A DNA stretch of 64,000 bases from Yponomeuta sedellus (taxonomy: Eukaryota; Arthropoda; Insecta; Lepidoptera; Yponomeutidae). The DNA is taken from contig OW203731.1 in NCBI GenBank assembly GCA_934045075.1, positions 13,183,198 to 13,247,197 of the forward strand. The letters are read 5' to 3'. The translations under genes were made by a program, and so were the position numbers. Position 1 is the stretch's first letter. Every line of letters starts with the position of its first letter. This document shows positions 1-10,400 of this stretch, in pieces. The notes under the pieces are model-generated. The model saw nothing but the letters and a program-made list of their open reading frames with translations, was not told the DNA's origin and made no database searches.

Positions 1-597
1 GTAGAAATTGCCAGCAAGTGGAGATCTTTTATTAAAGTGACAACAGCATATAAGTAAGTACCTACAGACATTGACTGCTATTTGTTCTAAATTTGAAATG
101 TAAATTTGTAAATGTTATAATCTTTTTTTTAAGTGGGATAGGTTACACATGACCCCAGTGACGCCTGATGGTAAGCAAAGATGAGGTCTACGATGTTTCG
201 TGCTTACCTGTTAAATGCCGGGTGACTCCACTTTTGAAGACACCCAGGTTATATGTCGCCGGAAAGACAGACGCTGGCAGCGTGTTCCAAAACTTTGCAA
301 TGCAATTAAAATTACCATATTTTTAAAAATACATCAATAAGACAACGATAACACCTCCTTTTTAACTCCTAGGCCGAATGTCACTGCTTATCTAATCCGC
401 CATTTAAAATGAATTTTGTATGAAGAATTTAGGTTAATGCTATAAATTTAAGAAAAGGTTACGAGCCACTATAATGGTACGAAATAAATTAACTATTAAA
501 TTACTTTTTTGTTTGCAATAAGGTGTTACTCATTTTAACTTTTTTTCACGTATAGGCACATAAATTGCTCAACTATAATAATAAGTTATAATTCGCA
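1..597. other. AT-rich non-coding stretch with an old repeat fragment
   Basis: No coding signal. Bases about 130-305 (from 'gtgacgcctgatggtaagc' to 'ggcagcgtgttcc') resemble, from memory, a LINE-derived repeat found throughout Lepidoptera. The rest looks unique. Confidence 0.5.
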
Positions 598-609
598 TTT
601 CAGAACATA
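598..609. repeat. Target-site duplication of the first 5S-SINE
   Basis: The 12-mer tttcagaacata is repeated exactly at 977-988, bracketing the SINE at 610-976. Its length fits target-primed reverse transcription. Confidence 0.85.
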
Positions 610-976
610 GGTATCAATCCTTGTATTTCCCCACTGCTGGGGCACGGATCTTACCTGCACCGCAGGAAGGTTAGGTCATACTTCACCACGGGGGCTAAGT
701 CCGGGTTGGTGGAGGATTGTAAGACAGGGGCAGGCCTTACTGTCAAAAGTTATCTAGCCGCCCATAAGGCCTCTGACATGGCTTAACGACTGCCATTACA
801 TGACAACCGGCACTAACGGCTTAGCGTGCCTTGCGAAGCACGGAAGCGCTCGGAAAAAATGCCACTAGCGGTGGTCACGGGACGGCACCCATCCTGCACC
901 TGACTGCGTCTGTTGTTGCTTAACCAAGTGCTTGATTCACTCACTCCGTTCGACTAAGCCACGAGCGCTTCTTCGC
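610..976 (-). mobile_element. 5S-SINE copy 1, full length
   Basis: A full-length 367-bp copy in reverse orientation. Read on the minus strand it starts at the agcgctcgtggcctag end, passes through the 5S-like block, then the core with 'gcttcgcaaggcacg' and 'gccggctgtcat', and ends near 'gcagtggggaaatacaagg'. Exact 12-bp duplications flank it. Point changes and a 1-base A-run length change are present. The short reading frames across it are by-products of the SINE sequence. Confidence 0.85.
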
Positions 977-988
977 TTTCAGAACATA

Positions 989-1875
989 ACCACCAAGTTA
1001 TTCATTTAGTATGTTATAAATTATTCTAATCACGATCCCACCAGCTTGATCAGCTGGCCCAAATTTGAATACCTGGTTTTAGAAGGAAAAAAATCATTTT
1101 AAAACACAAAACGCTGTTATAAAAAAAACTAATCGACCCTAACCTAATAACAAATACAAACAACCCTTTGTTGTAGTCTGAAAAAGTGGCCCTAGGGCTG
1201 AAAGGATGTTAATGATCGTTTTTTCTCTCCACCCGCCTGATTACACTCAAATGAGGTTGAAGACAAAAAATATGATAGGGAATTAATCTTGCAGCCCAAT
1301 CAGTGCTATGCAAATACACGGGGCAGATGTGCTCGTGCCATACTGAAGTTACTACTTAGTTGCTTTGTTCGTTATAAATGTCGCTATTCACCGCGATTTT
1401 AGCTTGCGATTTTTTCGGTTTAATTCTTCTTTCTTGGCTTGGGATCTTTTTGGGTTAGTACATACATTAGCAGGCAAGTGTTCATTTACAAGAAAATTTT
1501 ACGACAGGACATCAACCTTTAAATATATGCAATTTGCACAGTTGCGTTATGGGCGGGTTTACCTACTAGTAAGCTGTTGTATGTGTCTAGAAAGTGAAAT
1601 TGTTTATCATGTATACATATTATGTACATTAATATTCGATGACCACCTAATAGCCATCTTAATTTATCCTTCGGAAATCTTTCTAATATAGGGTTGCCTG
1701 GAAGAAATTGCTATCAGCAATGAGGACTCCAATTGTACCTTTTCTTTTTTAACTATTGTCTCTATAATTATTTTCTGGTGTGTACAATAACATTTCAGAA
1801 CCGAAACACGAAGGAAGAAGAAGAACAATTTAATCCACTTGGAAACTTTTTCACTATGGGACATTTATTTCACTT
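989..1875. other. Unique AT-rich stretch
   Basis: I see no repeat family or domain. A 108-codon open frame at 1365-1691 shows no recognisable motif and I treat it as chance. Confidence 0.6.
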
Positions 1876-2232
1876 CGATATAAACCCTTGTATTTCCCCA
1901 CTGCTGGGGCACGGGTGTCTTCCTGCATCGCATTAAGGTTAGTCCATTCTCCGTTACGGGCGTTTCCGGGTTGGTGGAGCATTGTAAAACAGTGGCAGGC
2001 CTTACTGTCAGAAGTATTCAAGCCGCCTATAAGGCCTCTGACATGGCTTAACGACTGCCGTTAGACGAAACCCGGCACCAACGGCTTTACGTGCCGTGCT
2101 AAGCATGGAAGCGCTGGAAAAAAACTACTAGCATTAGTCACGGTACGGTTACCCCTCCTGCACCTGACCGCGCCCGTTGTTGCTTAACTCACTTCATTCC
2201 AATCACTCGGTTCGACTAGGCCACGAGAGCTT
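1876..2232 (-). mobile_element. 5S-SINE copy 2, full length, diverged
   Basis: It has the same end-to-end structure as the copy at 610-976 but more substitutions, including damage in the core and the 5S-like block. No clear target-site duplication remains, which suggests an older insertion. Confidence 0.8.
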
Positions 2233-3040
2233 GCTCTGTATCTTGGTTATTTTACTCCGAGGCTCACTGGCTGTTCCCATCGAATACATAACTTTACGAA
2301 AATAATGACCCGTTGTTTTTAACAGTTATTATTCAGCCTCTATAGTTACACGTTGGTTGGTGTGCACATTGGTTATTTTGCACCGACCGCCTAGCCAGAG
2401 GCGGTCTTGTATAATGTGCTACAATTCATACTTGACTGAGTGAGGCTAATTTTGGCGTCGGCTAGGGAAATTGCAATGACCTATGGAGTCTGACCAAACA
2501 CCCATTGATCTTAGAGTACCAATTTTATTTATTGTGCAGTTAATAACGGCCTTTGCTGGGAAACTGGCCTGTACCGTAAAGTTTTTAGTGAAAACCGTGA
2601 TGTGTTATGCAAATCTCTTATTTTCTCATACGATATAAATTAGCTAAGCTGAAGATTGGCATCAAATTCCAACTAAGAATCATAAAAAATGTCATAAATG
2701 TGGATTAGAATTTGTTAGCGTCCTCTCCACATAATCTATTTATTATGAAAGTAACAACTTGAAGGTTTCGTTTTGTAAACATTTTGATTTATAATTTATT
2801 ATTAATAAAAAAAATATTGAATTGAATTAAAAAGTCAGATAAGGAGCCACCTTATTTACATATTTTGTGTATACATTAAATAAGTCAAAATAACAGTGCG
2901 ATAAGTCCTTAATAACTTTTATAAGGTATCTCGCTTATTTACTTACAAACTTATTTGCTGTGGCCAAATCAGCACATAATGCCTTTTATATCGCCACTTG
3001 GTGCAATTTTGAGTGGCGACTTCGAGATCTTCCCATTTTA
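2233..3040. other. Unique AT-rich stretch
   Basis: A-rich runs near 2795-2840 are the only notable composition. No coding or repeat signal was found. Confidence 0.6.
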
Positions 3041-3200
3041 AACCTTCTTCTTCCTCAGTCTATATTAGTCCACTGCTGGACATAGCCCTAGCCCAATGAG
3101 CGCCATAGCGCCCTGTCTTCAGCTTGCTGCATCCAGCATCTGCCGGCAGTTTTTTCGCCAATCGTCATCCCACCTGGTCGGAGAGCGTCCTACTATTTAA
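3041..3200 (-). mobile_element. RTE-type LINE 3' end, truncated
   Basis: The reverse strand matches the RTE tail seen at 6675-6872: the codons for the C-terminal GRPP/W-DDLR/WRxLGEGYVQQW region, then a stop, then a GAAGAA-type tail (cttcttcttcc on the plus strand). It is 5'-truncated in the usual LINE manner and carries substitutions. Confidence 0.75.
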
Positions 3201-3998
3201 AACCTTAGGCTAATGTAACAGCGCCGAGTGATTTTTGATTGTCCCTTCCATAAAATCATTATAACTTGTAGAAACACATCCCGACCTTCCTAGTGAGACA
3301 AATTGGTAGCCTAATGCTTAGCGTCGCCAGTTTTCAGTGTAGCACTATTAATGCGAATGTGTATGTACGTGTATGTGAACATCACTACAATTCGCTTAGA
3401 CACACACAAGTTACGTTAGTGTATGCGTGTCGGCTTGCTTTTGAGCGAAATTTTGTTCGACACACAGTGTCTTTGCCTGATAGGTCTATGGTGCCCTTTT
3501 TCTACTTCCTGGAGGGTGCCACAAGTGGTACTGTCAGGTTGGATATTGGTCCGACCACGTGACACGTGTGGCAGATAAGTTTACGTACATAAAAATAGGC
3601 GCCTGTCCACTAATGGTGTGAAGTGCTATCTTAACTCTACAGCCTTCTATCAGACACAGAGTAATTATTTGTACAGGTTCGTCCAGTAGTGAATTGAGAG
3701 TTGCATAATAATTATTTACTCTGTCGAAGACAGTGAATTCATGAGTGAGCTGGGGAGGGTTCCGCAACATTGGTGTAGGTAAAACTATTATTCAGTCTCC
3801 TTGACTGTACGTTTTTGACTTTCTATACATATTTAGGGCAATTGTCACCTTTGCCAAAATACTCAAAAATATGTAGTTACATGTACATTAGACACAAGAT
3901 TTCCTAGTTTGGGACTAGGACAATTGGTTGTGTTGTGTGTTGTTTGTTTATATCAAAAATGTTTCATAAAGTTCATAGAAAGCATACTTACATACACA
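3201..3998. other. Unique stretch
   Basis: Short open frames at 3293-3562 and 3534-3770 overlap on opposite strands and have no motif. Nothing else was recognised. Confidence 0.55.
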
Positions 3999-4081
3999 TA
4001 CATAACCTCACGCCTATATCACGGAGGGATAGGCAGAGACCAGGGACTGCCACTTGCTACGATCCTGACAGATCACCTTCG
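3999..4081 (-). mobile_element. LINE 3'-end fragment with CATA tail
   Basis: The sequence from 'catacataacctcacgcc' through 'agagaccagggactgccac' to 'gatcctgacagatcacctt' recurs at 44742-44828. The short CATACATA stretch at its outer edge would be the 3' simple-repeat tail if the element is read on the minus strand. Family assignment is by resemblance only. Confidence 0.55.
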
Positions 4082-5111
4082 CTTCATCAACGTTGATAAG
4101 ATAGAAAGCATATTTATAGTAAGTACGGCTCATTACGTTTCGGCTACTTTTAAATATCCCGATAATTTTTTTTGTGCGTGTTTCATGGTTTTTTGTTACC
4201 TGTTTGACTAGTCTCGAAAAAATATTGGTAACACCATACATAATAGCAAATAAGTTGATAGAAAGAAAACTAGCACCAGCTCATTAAGGAATCCTGTCTT
4301 ACCGTCCGCTCAATCTGGGTTAACAAAGGCTCTGAATTTCATGGCCTTGCGATCTACGGAACCCTTCAAACCGAACTTCACTTACTTTCCCAATCAGGCG
4401 CACGTGGTCGTCGCATCGCACCTGGTGGTCCCGCAGGCCGCGCTCGACAAAAGACTAGTTAACAATAAAGTAAATAAATACGAGAACGTAGAGAAAGTGA
4501 CATTGACGTAGCGTTGTCAAACGCATCGAGTAGATCGAAAAAGAAAAATATCATTCGATACTTTTTAGAACGGTGGCGTCATTTTTTATTTTTTATTTTA
4601 TGCCAGTCTTAATTCTGAAATTAATTTCTTTTGGACTTGAATTTATTTTTATTTCTGGCTGGAAATACTCATATTTGATTAGCAAGTGTTGAAGTACCCA
4701 ATCGAAACTAATTATTCAAGATCCGAAGGCTTGATTAAGTGGAACATCTATAAACATATTAAGTAATAATGTAAATTTTATAATCAAGAGTTTGTTTTAA
4801 AGCGAAATAGTTCTGACACTGGAGAAATCTTGTCATAGAAATATCTTTATTGAGAAATTCAATTTGCCACAGTTATTTACTAGGATAACCTGTGCGTCAA
4901 GAGCAAGTGTCTTCCCTTAACTAAGTGTAACAATCAGGTGCAAATTAGTGCTAAACAATGTACCAGACAAAAAAGTAAAACAAACAGTTATAAATTTTAT
5001 ACAAAGCAAAAACAGAGAAACTTGCTAGAGCTTATTAGGACATTTCAAAAAGACATAGTGATTAAAAATGAATGAAATGATTAGTTTAATTATTATTATG
5101 TTGTATGCAAT
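4082..5111. other. Unique stretch with a small CpG-rich patch
   Basis: A CpG-rich patch lies at about 4385-4450 in otherwise AT-rich sequence. No gene or repeat was recognised. Confidence 0.5.
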
Positions 5112-5204
5112 AATGTGTGTATGTGTGTGAGGGTGTGTGCGTGTGTGTGTGCGTGCGTGTGTGTGTGTGTGTGTGTGCGTGCGCGCGCGCATGTGTGTGT
5201 GTAT
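5112..5204. repeat. (GT)n microsatellite with GC interruptions
   Basis: An alternating GT tract with GTGC and GCGC interruptions. It accounts for the histidine/threonine and cysteine/valine open frames that cross it. Confidence 0.95.
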
Positions 5205-5745
5205 TTGGAAGCCCTTCGTACAATGGTAATATTTATTTATATTTTTTATTGCATACGAGGCCACGTATGGAGTTTACAATTGATTTTTTTTTAATTTTAT
5301 AGTGAGCAAAAGTGCTTCAGTTTCCTCATCATTAAGTGGATATAGCCAGTCTTTGATTATTTTCTTGATTTTGAAGCGTGAAGAAGAAAGAAGCGAGTTA
5401 CGTTAATTACGATGTCTACAAATAAATTAACTGAAACAAAACACTCCGTTAGAATTTTATTGTATTCTACGCAAGACCCACGGATGTAAAATTTACATCC
5501 GTGGCTAGACCATGCTCAAGAGTAAAGTTTTAATTGAATTTAGTGTTCTTGCCAAATTGAATAAGGTCTTTTAAATTCACCTGGGTGACAGAAACTTCAG
5601 TTACCTAAAGACCTAGGATACCTGTTAAAGTACCAGGTATTTACGAACATTGAGATAGAGAGAGAGTTTATTGTCATAAAGTTATTTATTTATTGTACAC
5701 TTTATTGTACATTAAAAAGGATCTTGCATAGATATTTCTTAACCT
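5205..5745. other. Mostly unique stretch; LINE-tail-like end
   Basis: It contains the palindrome at 5478-5504. Bases about 5650-5745 carry 'tttattgt' and 'tttattgtacatt' strings like the LINE tails at 23336 and 56711. Confidence 0.5.
5478..5504. repeat. Perfect 13-bp-arm palindrome
   Basis: The arms ccacggatgtaaa and tttacatccgtgg are separated by one base. Confidence 0.9.
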
Positions 5746-5758
5746 AAGAGTAGGTTGA

Positions 5759-6121
5759 AGCGCTCGTGGCCTAGGCGAACCGAGTGATTGGAATCAATCA
5801 CTTGGTTAAGCAACAACAGGCGCGGTCAGGTACGGGATGGGTGAGCGTCCCGTGACTACCGCTAGTGGCATTTTTCCGAGCGCTTCCGTGCTTCGCAAGG
5901 CACGCTAAGCCGTTGGTGCCGGCTGTCATATAATGGCAGTCGTTAAGCCATGTCAGAGGCCTTATGGGTGGCTTGATAACTTCTGACAGTGAGGCCCGCC
6001 ACTGTCTCACAATCCTCCACCAACCCGGACTTTGCCCCAGTGGTGGAGTATGGCCTAACCTTCCTGCGATGCAGGAAAAGACCCGTGCCCCAGCAGTGGG
6101 GACATATAAGGGTTGATAACG
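5759..6121 (+). mobile_element. 5S-SINE copy 3, best-preserved plus-strand copy
   Basis: A short non-coding retroposon with a 13-bp duplication (aagagtaggttga) at 5746-5758 and 6122-6134. In order: a tRNA box-A-like TGGCCTAGGCG at 5767-5777; a small hairpin (gtgattg/caatcac); a block at 5796-5868 that aligns with the 3' half of insect 5S rRNA (ATCAC, GGTTAAGCAAC, GGCGCGGTCAG, GGATGGGTGAGCG, CGTGACTACC); a core with 'gcttcgcaaggcacg'; and a 3' part ending near 'cagcagtggggacatataag'. The 5S-like block would supply an RNA polymerase III promoter. The 5S comparison is from memory of the conserved sequence. It encodes nothing; the 125-codon minus-strand frame is incidental. Confidence 0.85.
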
Positions 6122-6289
6122 AAGAGTAGGTTGATAAAAAAATAGAGAGAATAAAATCTTTTCAGGTTTCATCATGCTTATAACTGAGAATAACAGAATA
6201 AAAAATTAATTATAACCCCATAAGACTTTTCATAGAAAATATTCTTACGGCTAGCTTAATCTTTTTAATACGTTTATTTCCGTTTTTTT

Positions 6290-6674
6290 ATATGTAGCCT
6301 ATAAATGTACCACTGCAAGGCACAGGTTCTCTCTTAGAGAGAGAGATATTTTTTTTATTTTTATTTTAATACAAAACCCACAGCACAAGTTAAATTATAA
6401 AAAAAGGTTGTGTAAAAAAAAATCCAAACATAGGCCACTTAAGGGCTTACATTATATTAACTTAGCTACTATACAGGAACAAAGGTAGGTACAAAACTTA
6501 CATAATTTATGGGCTTAATTAACACGCGTGCCCGCCGTGGATTGGCAATTTCAAGCGCTGAGGTATTTGAACACCTCAGACACTCAAGCTGCCTCACGAC
6601 CAGACTCTTTCTCAGGGAGAAAGCAGCCCTGCAGAGGGGCGTTTACAGGAGACATTTTTTTCCAATTCTAAGCA
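6290..6674 (+). mobile_element. Fragmented Lepidopteran repeat, split by A-rich insert
   Basis: Bases 6292-6350 ('cctataaatgtaccactgc', 'gcacaggttctctctta') and about 6505-6600 ('gcccgccgtggattggcaat', 'gaacacctcagacactcaag') match consecutive parts of the repeat at 51405-51570. An A-rich stretch of about 150 bp lies between them, probably an insertion. Confidence 0.55.
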
Positions 6675-6872
6675 TGATAAGCGTGTTCTTGAGTGGAGAC
6701 CGCGACTCGGCAAACGTAGCGTAGGACGCCCTCCGACCAGCTGGGATGACGATCTGCGAAATACTGCAGGCAGATGCCGGATGCGGCAAGCTGAAAACAG
6801 GGCGCTATGGCGCTCATTAGGGGAGGGCTATGTCCAGCAGTGGACTACATGATATAGCCTGAAGAAGAAGCA
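6675..6872 (+). pseudogene. RTE-clade LINE: C-terminus of reverse-transcriptase polyprotein plus 3' end
   Basis: Frame 1 from about 6682 reads RVLEWRPRLGKRSVGRPPT, then W-DDLR, AGRCRMRQAE, ALWRSLGEGYVQQWTT and a stop at about 6849. This is the C-terminal signature I know from RTE-type non-LTR retrotransposons. The stop is followed by 'tatagcctgaagaagaag', the LINE 3' end. Endonuclease and reverse-transcriptase domains are absent, so it is a dead 5'-truncated insertion. Related ends lie at 3041, 10118, 12188, 28246 and 30858. Confidence 0.85.
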
Positions 6873-6981
6873 CGATCGATGTCCTCTAAGCATATTGGCA
6901 ATATTAAAAATCAAACTACGTTTTTTTTGCAATCGCTCCTTGTAAAAAATCTCCAGGTAAAAATTTGCACATACCTACTTA

Positions 6982-7289
6982 CTCGTAGTTATATTCATTT
7001 TAATGCACTAACCCGTGCTAAGGACAATTTTAAAAACCTATTTACTGCATTCCGATGTAAAACCTAACTGCAAAGTAGGTACTCGGGGCTGTAAGTGATG
7101 CAAATTACTTCTGCTAGACGTGCTGCCTGTTTGTAATACAGAGAATATTGTAAAGAGGTCCGAAATATCACTGATGCCGGTGAGTCACCCATTAGCTCAG
7201 TTGGAAGAGCGCTGGCACGGATAGCCAAAGGTCGCGGGTTCGAATTCCGGAATGGGTGGCATTTTTTGGCCTCTAAATAGGTTTTTAAA
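6982..7289 (+). mobile_element. Fold-back tRNA-SINE (FB-SINE) copy 1
   Basis: The duplication atacctactta (6971-6981, 7290-7300) defines the ends. Layout: an inverted leader (atgcactaacccgtgctaag), the start of an inverted tail (aaaaacctattta), a jump into the middle domain (gtaaaacctaactgcaaag through 'gaggtccgaaatatcactg'), then a forward tRNA-like head at 7191-7261 and the tail gcctctaaataggttttta. The head folds as a cloverleaf (acceptor CACCCAT/ATGGGTG, D-arm GCTC/GAGC, box B GGTTCGAATTCC), but the anticodon loop lacks the universal T33, so it is not a working tRNA. Confidence 0.85.
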
Positions 7290-7300
7290 ATACCTACTTA

Positions 7301-8254
7301 GTACCCCTATAGTCTTATGTGGCCTTCTTGAAACGCAAATCAATGAACTAAAGCTGCTATTTACACATCCGTTCTAATTGACTTCTATTTTCACGCTGAC
7401 AAGATTAGTTATTAAGATGTATAGTAGACGGAAAATCAACATTCATACTAACAACCTGAATTCGACTCTATGCCTTCGACTTAAGAACAGTCCAAAAAAT
7501 AAGGTTTATTTTACTGTATGTTTAGAAACGCGCATCGCCTGCGTATCGGCCATTAATTGTAGCTTTAATTTCAATCAACACCAGTAAAGTATCATCGCCT
7601 ACATATAGAAAATTAAAATATTAAATAGCTTATAAAAAACAGTTATGTAACGGTCACCCCATGTCTATAGGCTTGTGGAGCAATTAAAAAAGAAAGAAAT
7701 AGTAAAATAAGATCATCTAGCCTTATAAAAATATATATAGTCATAGTGTAAAAGGCAGTTTCTAACTGTTTCTATTCCGATCGATGTTATACCTAAATTT
7801 GTTGCAAAATGACCCGTTCATCCACTGAGCAGGATGCACGCAGGAATCTTTATGCCTTATAGGTTCTCTATGTACTATGCAACTACTGTGTAACTGTGTA
7901 ACATTGCGAAGTACCTAGGTTGGTCCCGCCTGCTCAGAGTGCTAAGTGCGAGTTTGACAGATCCAATCGAATAACTTTACTACCGCGTTAATCGAGCATT
8001 GAGTAGTGAGTATGAGTAAGTTAACCGTTCGAACTGGCAAAACGCTGTCACAGTACAACTCGCACTCGCGTTTATTCGTGTTTTGGCTGGTAAACGTGTT
8101 CACTTCTCAACGTAAACCATTACAACTCGCACTCAGCAATTTTAATTTCCATACTTGTCGCTTGGTGGCGCTTCCTCGATGCCATAGGAATGTGAGTTTA
8201 CGTTAACGCGATCGAGTAGTTAAAAAACTAGCACTAACCACTCAGTAGTTCATG
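7301..8254. other. Unique stretch
   Basis: No repeat or coding signal. Several 60-70 codon open frames have no motifs. Confidence 0.55.
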
Positions 8255-8266
8255 CTCAACAGTCGA

Positions 8267-8628
8267 TGCGCTGGTGGCCTAGTCGAACCTAGTGATTGGA
8301 ATCAATCCCTTGAGTTAACCAACAACAGGTGTGGTCAAGAGTCCAGGATGGGTGGCCGATCCGGGACTACCGCTAGTGGCATTTTTCCGAGCGCTTCTTT
8401 GCTTCGCAAGGCACGTTAAGTTGTTGGTGCCGGCTGTCATGTAATGGCAGTCTATAAGCCATGTCAGAGGCCCTTTGGGCGGCTTGATAACTACTGACAG
8501 TAAGGCCCGCCACTGTCTTACGATCCTCCACCAACCCGGTCTTTGCCCGGTGGTGGAGTATGGCCTAACCTTCTTGCGCTACAGGAAGAGATCCGTGCCC
8601 CAGCAGTGGGGATATACAAGGTTTGATA
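8267..8628 (+). mobile_element. 5S-SINE copy 4, full length
   Basis: Head with TGGCCTAGTCG, 5S-like block (GTTAACCAACAACAGG, GGATGGGTGGCCG), core and 3' end all present. The flanks tcaacagtcga (8256-8266) and tcaacacatcga (8629-8640) are a plausible duplication with small changes. Confidence 0.8.
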
Positions 8629-8680
8629 TCAACACATCGAGTCGGGTTGTTGGTTATTTTTTATTATTTGTTTGTTTACA

Positions 8681-8716
8681 AGAAACACACAGTAGACAAG
8701 TCTACTGTGTGTTTCT
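8681..8716. repeat. Perfect 16-bp-arm hairpin
   Basis: Arms agaaacacacagtaga and tctactgtgtgtttct with a 4-base loop. Confidence 0.9.
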
Positions 8717-9043
8717 GTGACGATTTCAATGTCTTCTTTACTTCTTTCTTTCTACCGACTGTACAAAGGTAGACATCTGGAAACCAATAATTTTACAATG
8801 TAATTTGTTTTCCCATAATAACAAAACGAATAAATATGCGAATCTTTGGGCAATCGCCAGTCTTCCGCTAATAAAACACCTATTAAATACCTACATCTTG
8901 TTTAATCTGTCACAAGCCTATCATAGCTGTAATAAATCATAGTAATTTATTTAGTGTTTTAATTACATTAATATATTCGTATCCACTTTCATATCTTTAC
9001 TATCATCTTGTTTTTAATAGGACTGATTATGGTTCTAAATGAT

Positions 9044-9110
9044 GAGTTGATTAGTTGTTATGCATATACATAGTTAAGAACTATGTATATGCATAACAAC
9101 TAATCAACTC
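9044..9110. repeat. Perfect 32-bp-arm palindrome, 3-base loop
   Basis: The arms begin gagttgattagttgttatgc and mirror exactly to 9110 around aag at 9076-9078. No TA or longer direct duplication flanks it, so it does not look like a typical MITE. Confidence 0.9.
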
Positions 9111-9126
9111 AAACCAATCAAAGGGA

Positions 9127-9478
9127 TCTAATCACGATTATTTATTAGGTAAAACGTAGAGAGAGTGGTTTCAAGCTTTCAAGTGCGTGGAATCCAGTGT
9201 TAAGTAAATACAAATCACGCGCCTTATCACCGGACCTGTCCGTGGGCGTAGTGAGTGTTGTGTGTCGGCCAGCTGCGAAAAATTAAGATTGACTACCTCC
9301 AATAATTGACTGTACTCGCCATTTCAGTCTATCCGAGACCACGGCAACTGTTACGCTGCCGAAACGTTGGGAAATAGGGTACCTAATTACGTTTTACCTA
9401 ATAAATAATTATACCCGATTATACCCGTTTTATATATAACTATGTATGAGTATCGCGAATCATTAAGAAATACTATTG
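9127..9478. mobile_element. Inverted-end element carrying the GCCGAAACG motif, copy 1
   Basis: Bases 9130-9158 (gattatttattaggtaaaac) are inverted at 9386-9410. The interior has 'gagaccacggcaactg' followed by 'gctgccgaaacgttgg', and the right flank continues 'tatataactatgtatgag' to 'gaatcattaagaaatac'. The same parts recur at 25557, 33670, 35794-36352 and 54815. The clade is unknown; GCCGAAACG strings occur in some Penelope-like and SINE families. Confidence 0.65.
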
Positions 9479-9610
9479 TTAAGCATATGCTTCCTAGCGA
9501 GTCCATGAACAGCTTGACTGGTCTTAAAATGCACTGACAATGAGTATCAGATTTTTTTGTAACATTTAACTAGCTAGCTAGCGGTGCCAATAGAATAAAA
9601 CTCCTAAATT

Positions 9611-9804
9611 AACATAACACAACATTTACATACAGGCACATACATCGCTTCTGGCCCCACACTGGGATACCCTGTGTCGTGAGATCCAGAAACAGTGAAA
9701 TCACAAAGTTGTAAACATCCTTTTATTTGTCCCCAGCCGGGGTTCGCACCCAGGACCTCTCGCATGGTAGGCAGATGCGCTACCGCTGCGCCACAGAGGG
9801 CGGT
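9611..9804 (-). mobile_element. tRNA-derived SINE, family D, copy 1
   Basis: On the minus strand it starts with a tRNA-like head (box A TGGCGCAGCGG, degenerate box B GGTGCGAACCC), then a body with 'gtttctggatctcacgacac' and 'gtgtggggccagaag', ending in 'tgcctgtatgtaaatgttg'. Copies: 22803-22981 and 44377-44549; a head-only relative is at 14948. Confidence 0.75.
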
Positions 9805-10117
9805 TTACGAGTAGGTATTGTTTGAATGAAAGAGTCGCCGAAACACCGTAATCCCCCAAGAACCATACACAAATTGTCGTAAATTGTATTGCGAAATAAC
9901 AGTATTTTTTGTTCCATAAGCAAGCTAAAAAATAAAAATATGTAAAATATGTTTGAACTACAACTTTCGGACTACAAATTAACTTACAAGAGTAAACCAA
10001 GTTGGACTCTTCCGAAAAAAAATTGAAGAAAGTGATTTTCTAATTGATAAACAACTTTTTCTCAATTTTCGTATTGATGAACATTTTTTATTATTTGTTC
10101 AAATAATTTTCCACCAC
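9805..10117. other. Unique AT-rich stretch
   Basis: Nothing recognisable. Confidence 0.5.
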
Positions 10118-10400
10118 GTATCTTCTTCTTCTTCTTCAGGATATATTATGGAGTCCACTGCAGGATGTAGCTCTCCCTTAATGAGCGCCATAGCGCCCTA
10201 TCTTCACCTTGCCGCATCCCAACTGGTCGGAGGGCGTCCTACACTACGTTTGCCGAGTCACGGTCTCCACTGAAGAACACGATTACTCCTATGGTAGTCG
10301 GTTCTTCGCGAGATATGGCTAGCCCACTGCCTCGCTAATTCTCTGAGCTATGTCGATAACTTTGTTTCTCTGTCAGATGCATTCGTCGTATACCAGGGAA
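10118..10400 (-). pseudogene. RTE-clade LINE: C-terminal fragment with GAAGAA tail
   Basis: The minus strand encodes the same RTE C-terminal region as 6675-6872 (LGKRSVGRPPTSWD, then a deletion joining to MRQGE, ALWRSL, and a stop). The LINE tail appears on the plus strand as cttcttcttcttcagg. An internal deletion removes the DDLR-to-AGRC part. The upstream part reaches the 'acagagaaacaaagttatcg' segment, also present in the copy at 30858. Confidence 0.8.

Larger units (their letters stand above)
8641..9126. other. AT-rich stretch holding two hairpins
   Basis: Apart from the palindromes at 8681-8716 and 9044-9110 nothing is recognisable. Confidence 0.55.

Noticed and set aside
5796..5868. 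5S rRNA gene candidate
   Set aside because: Only the 3' half of 5S is represented, it is diverged, and it lies inside a repeated SINE.
7191..7261. Cloverleaf-like tRNA sequences (also 12478, 28971, 48156, 49878, 56008)
   Set aside because: Each is the head of an FB-SINE copy. The anticodon loop lacks T33, and the copies sit within inserted units flanked by duplications.
9330..9365. Hammerhead ribozyme in the GCCGAAACG repeats
   Set aside because: GAAA and a flanking stem are present but no CUGANGA core was found upstream in any copy.
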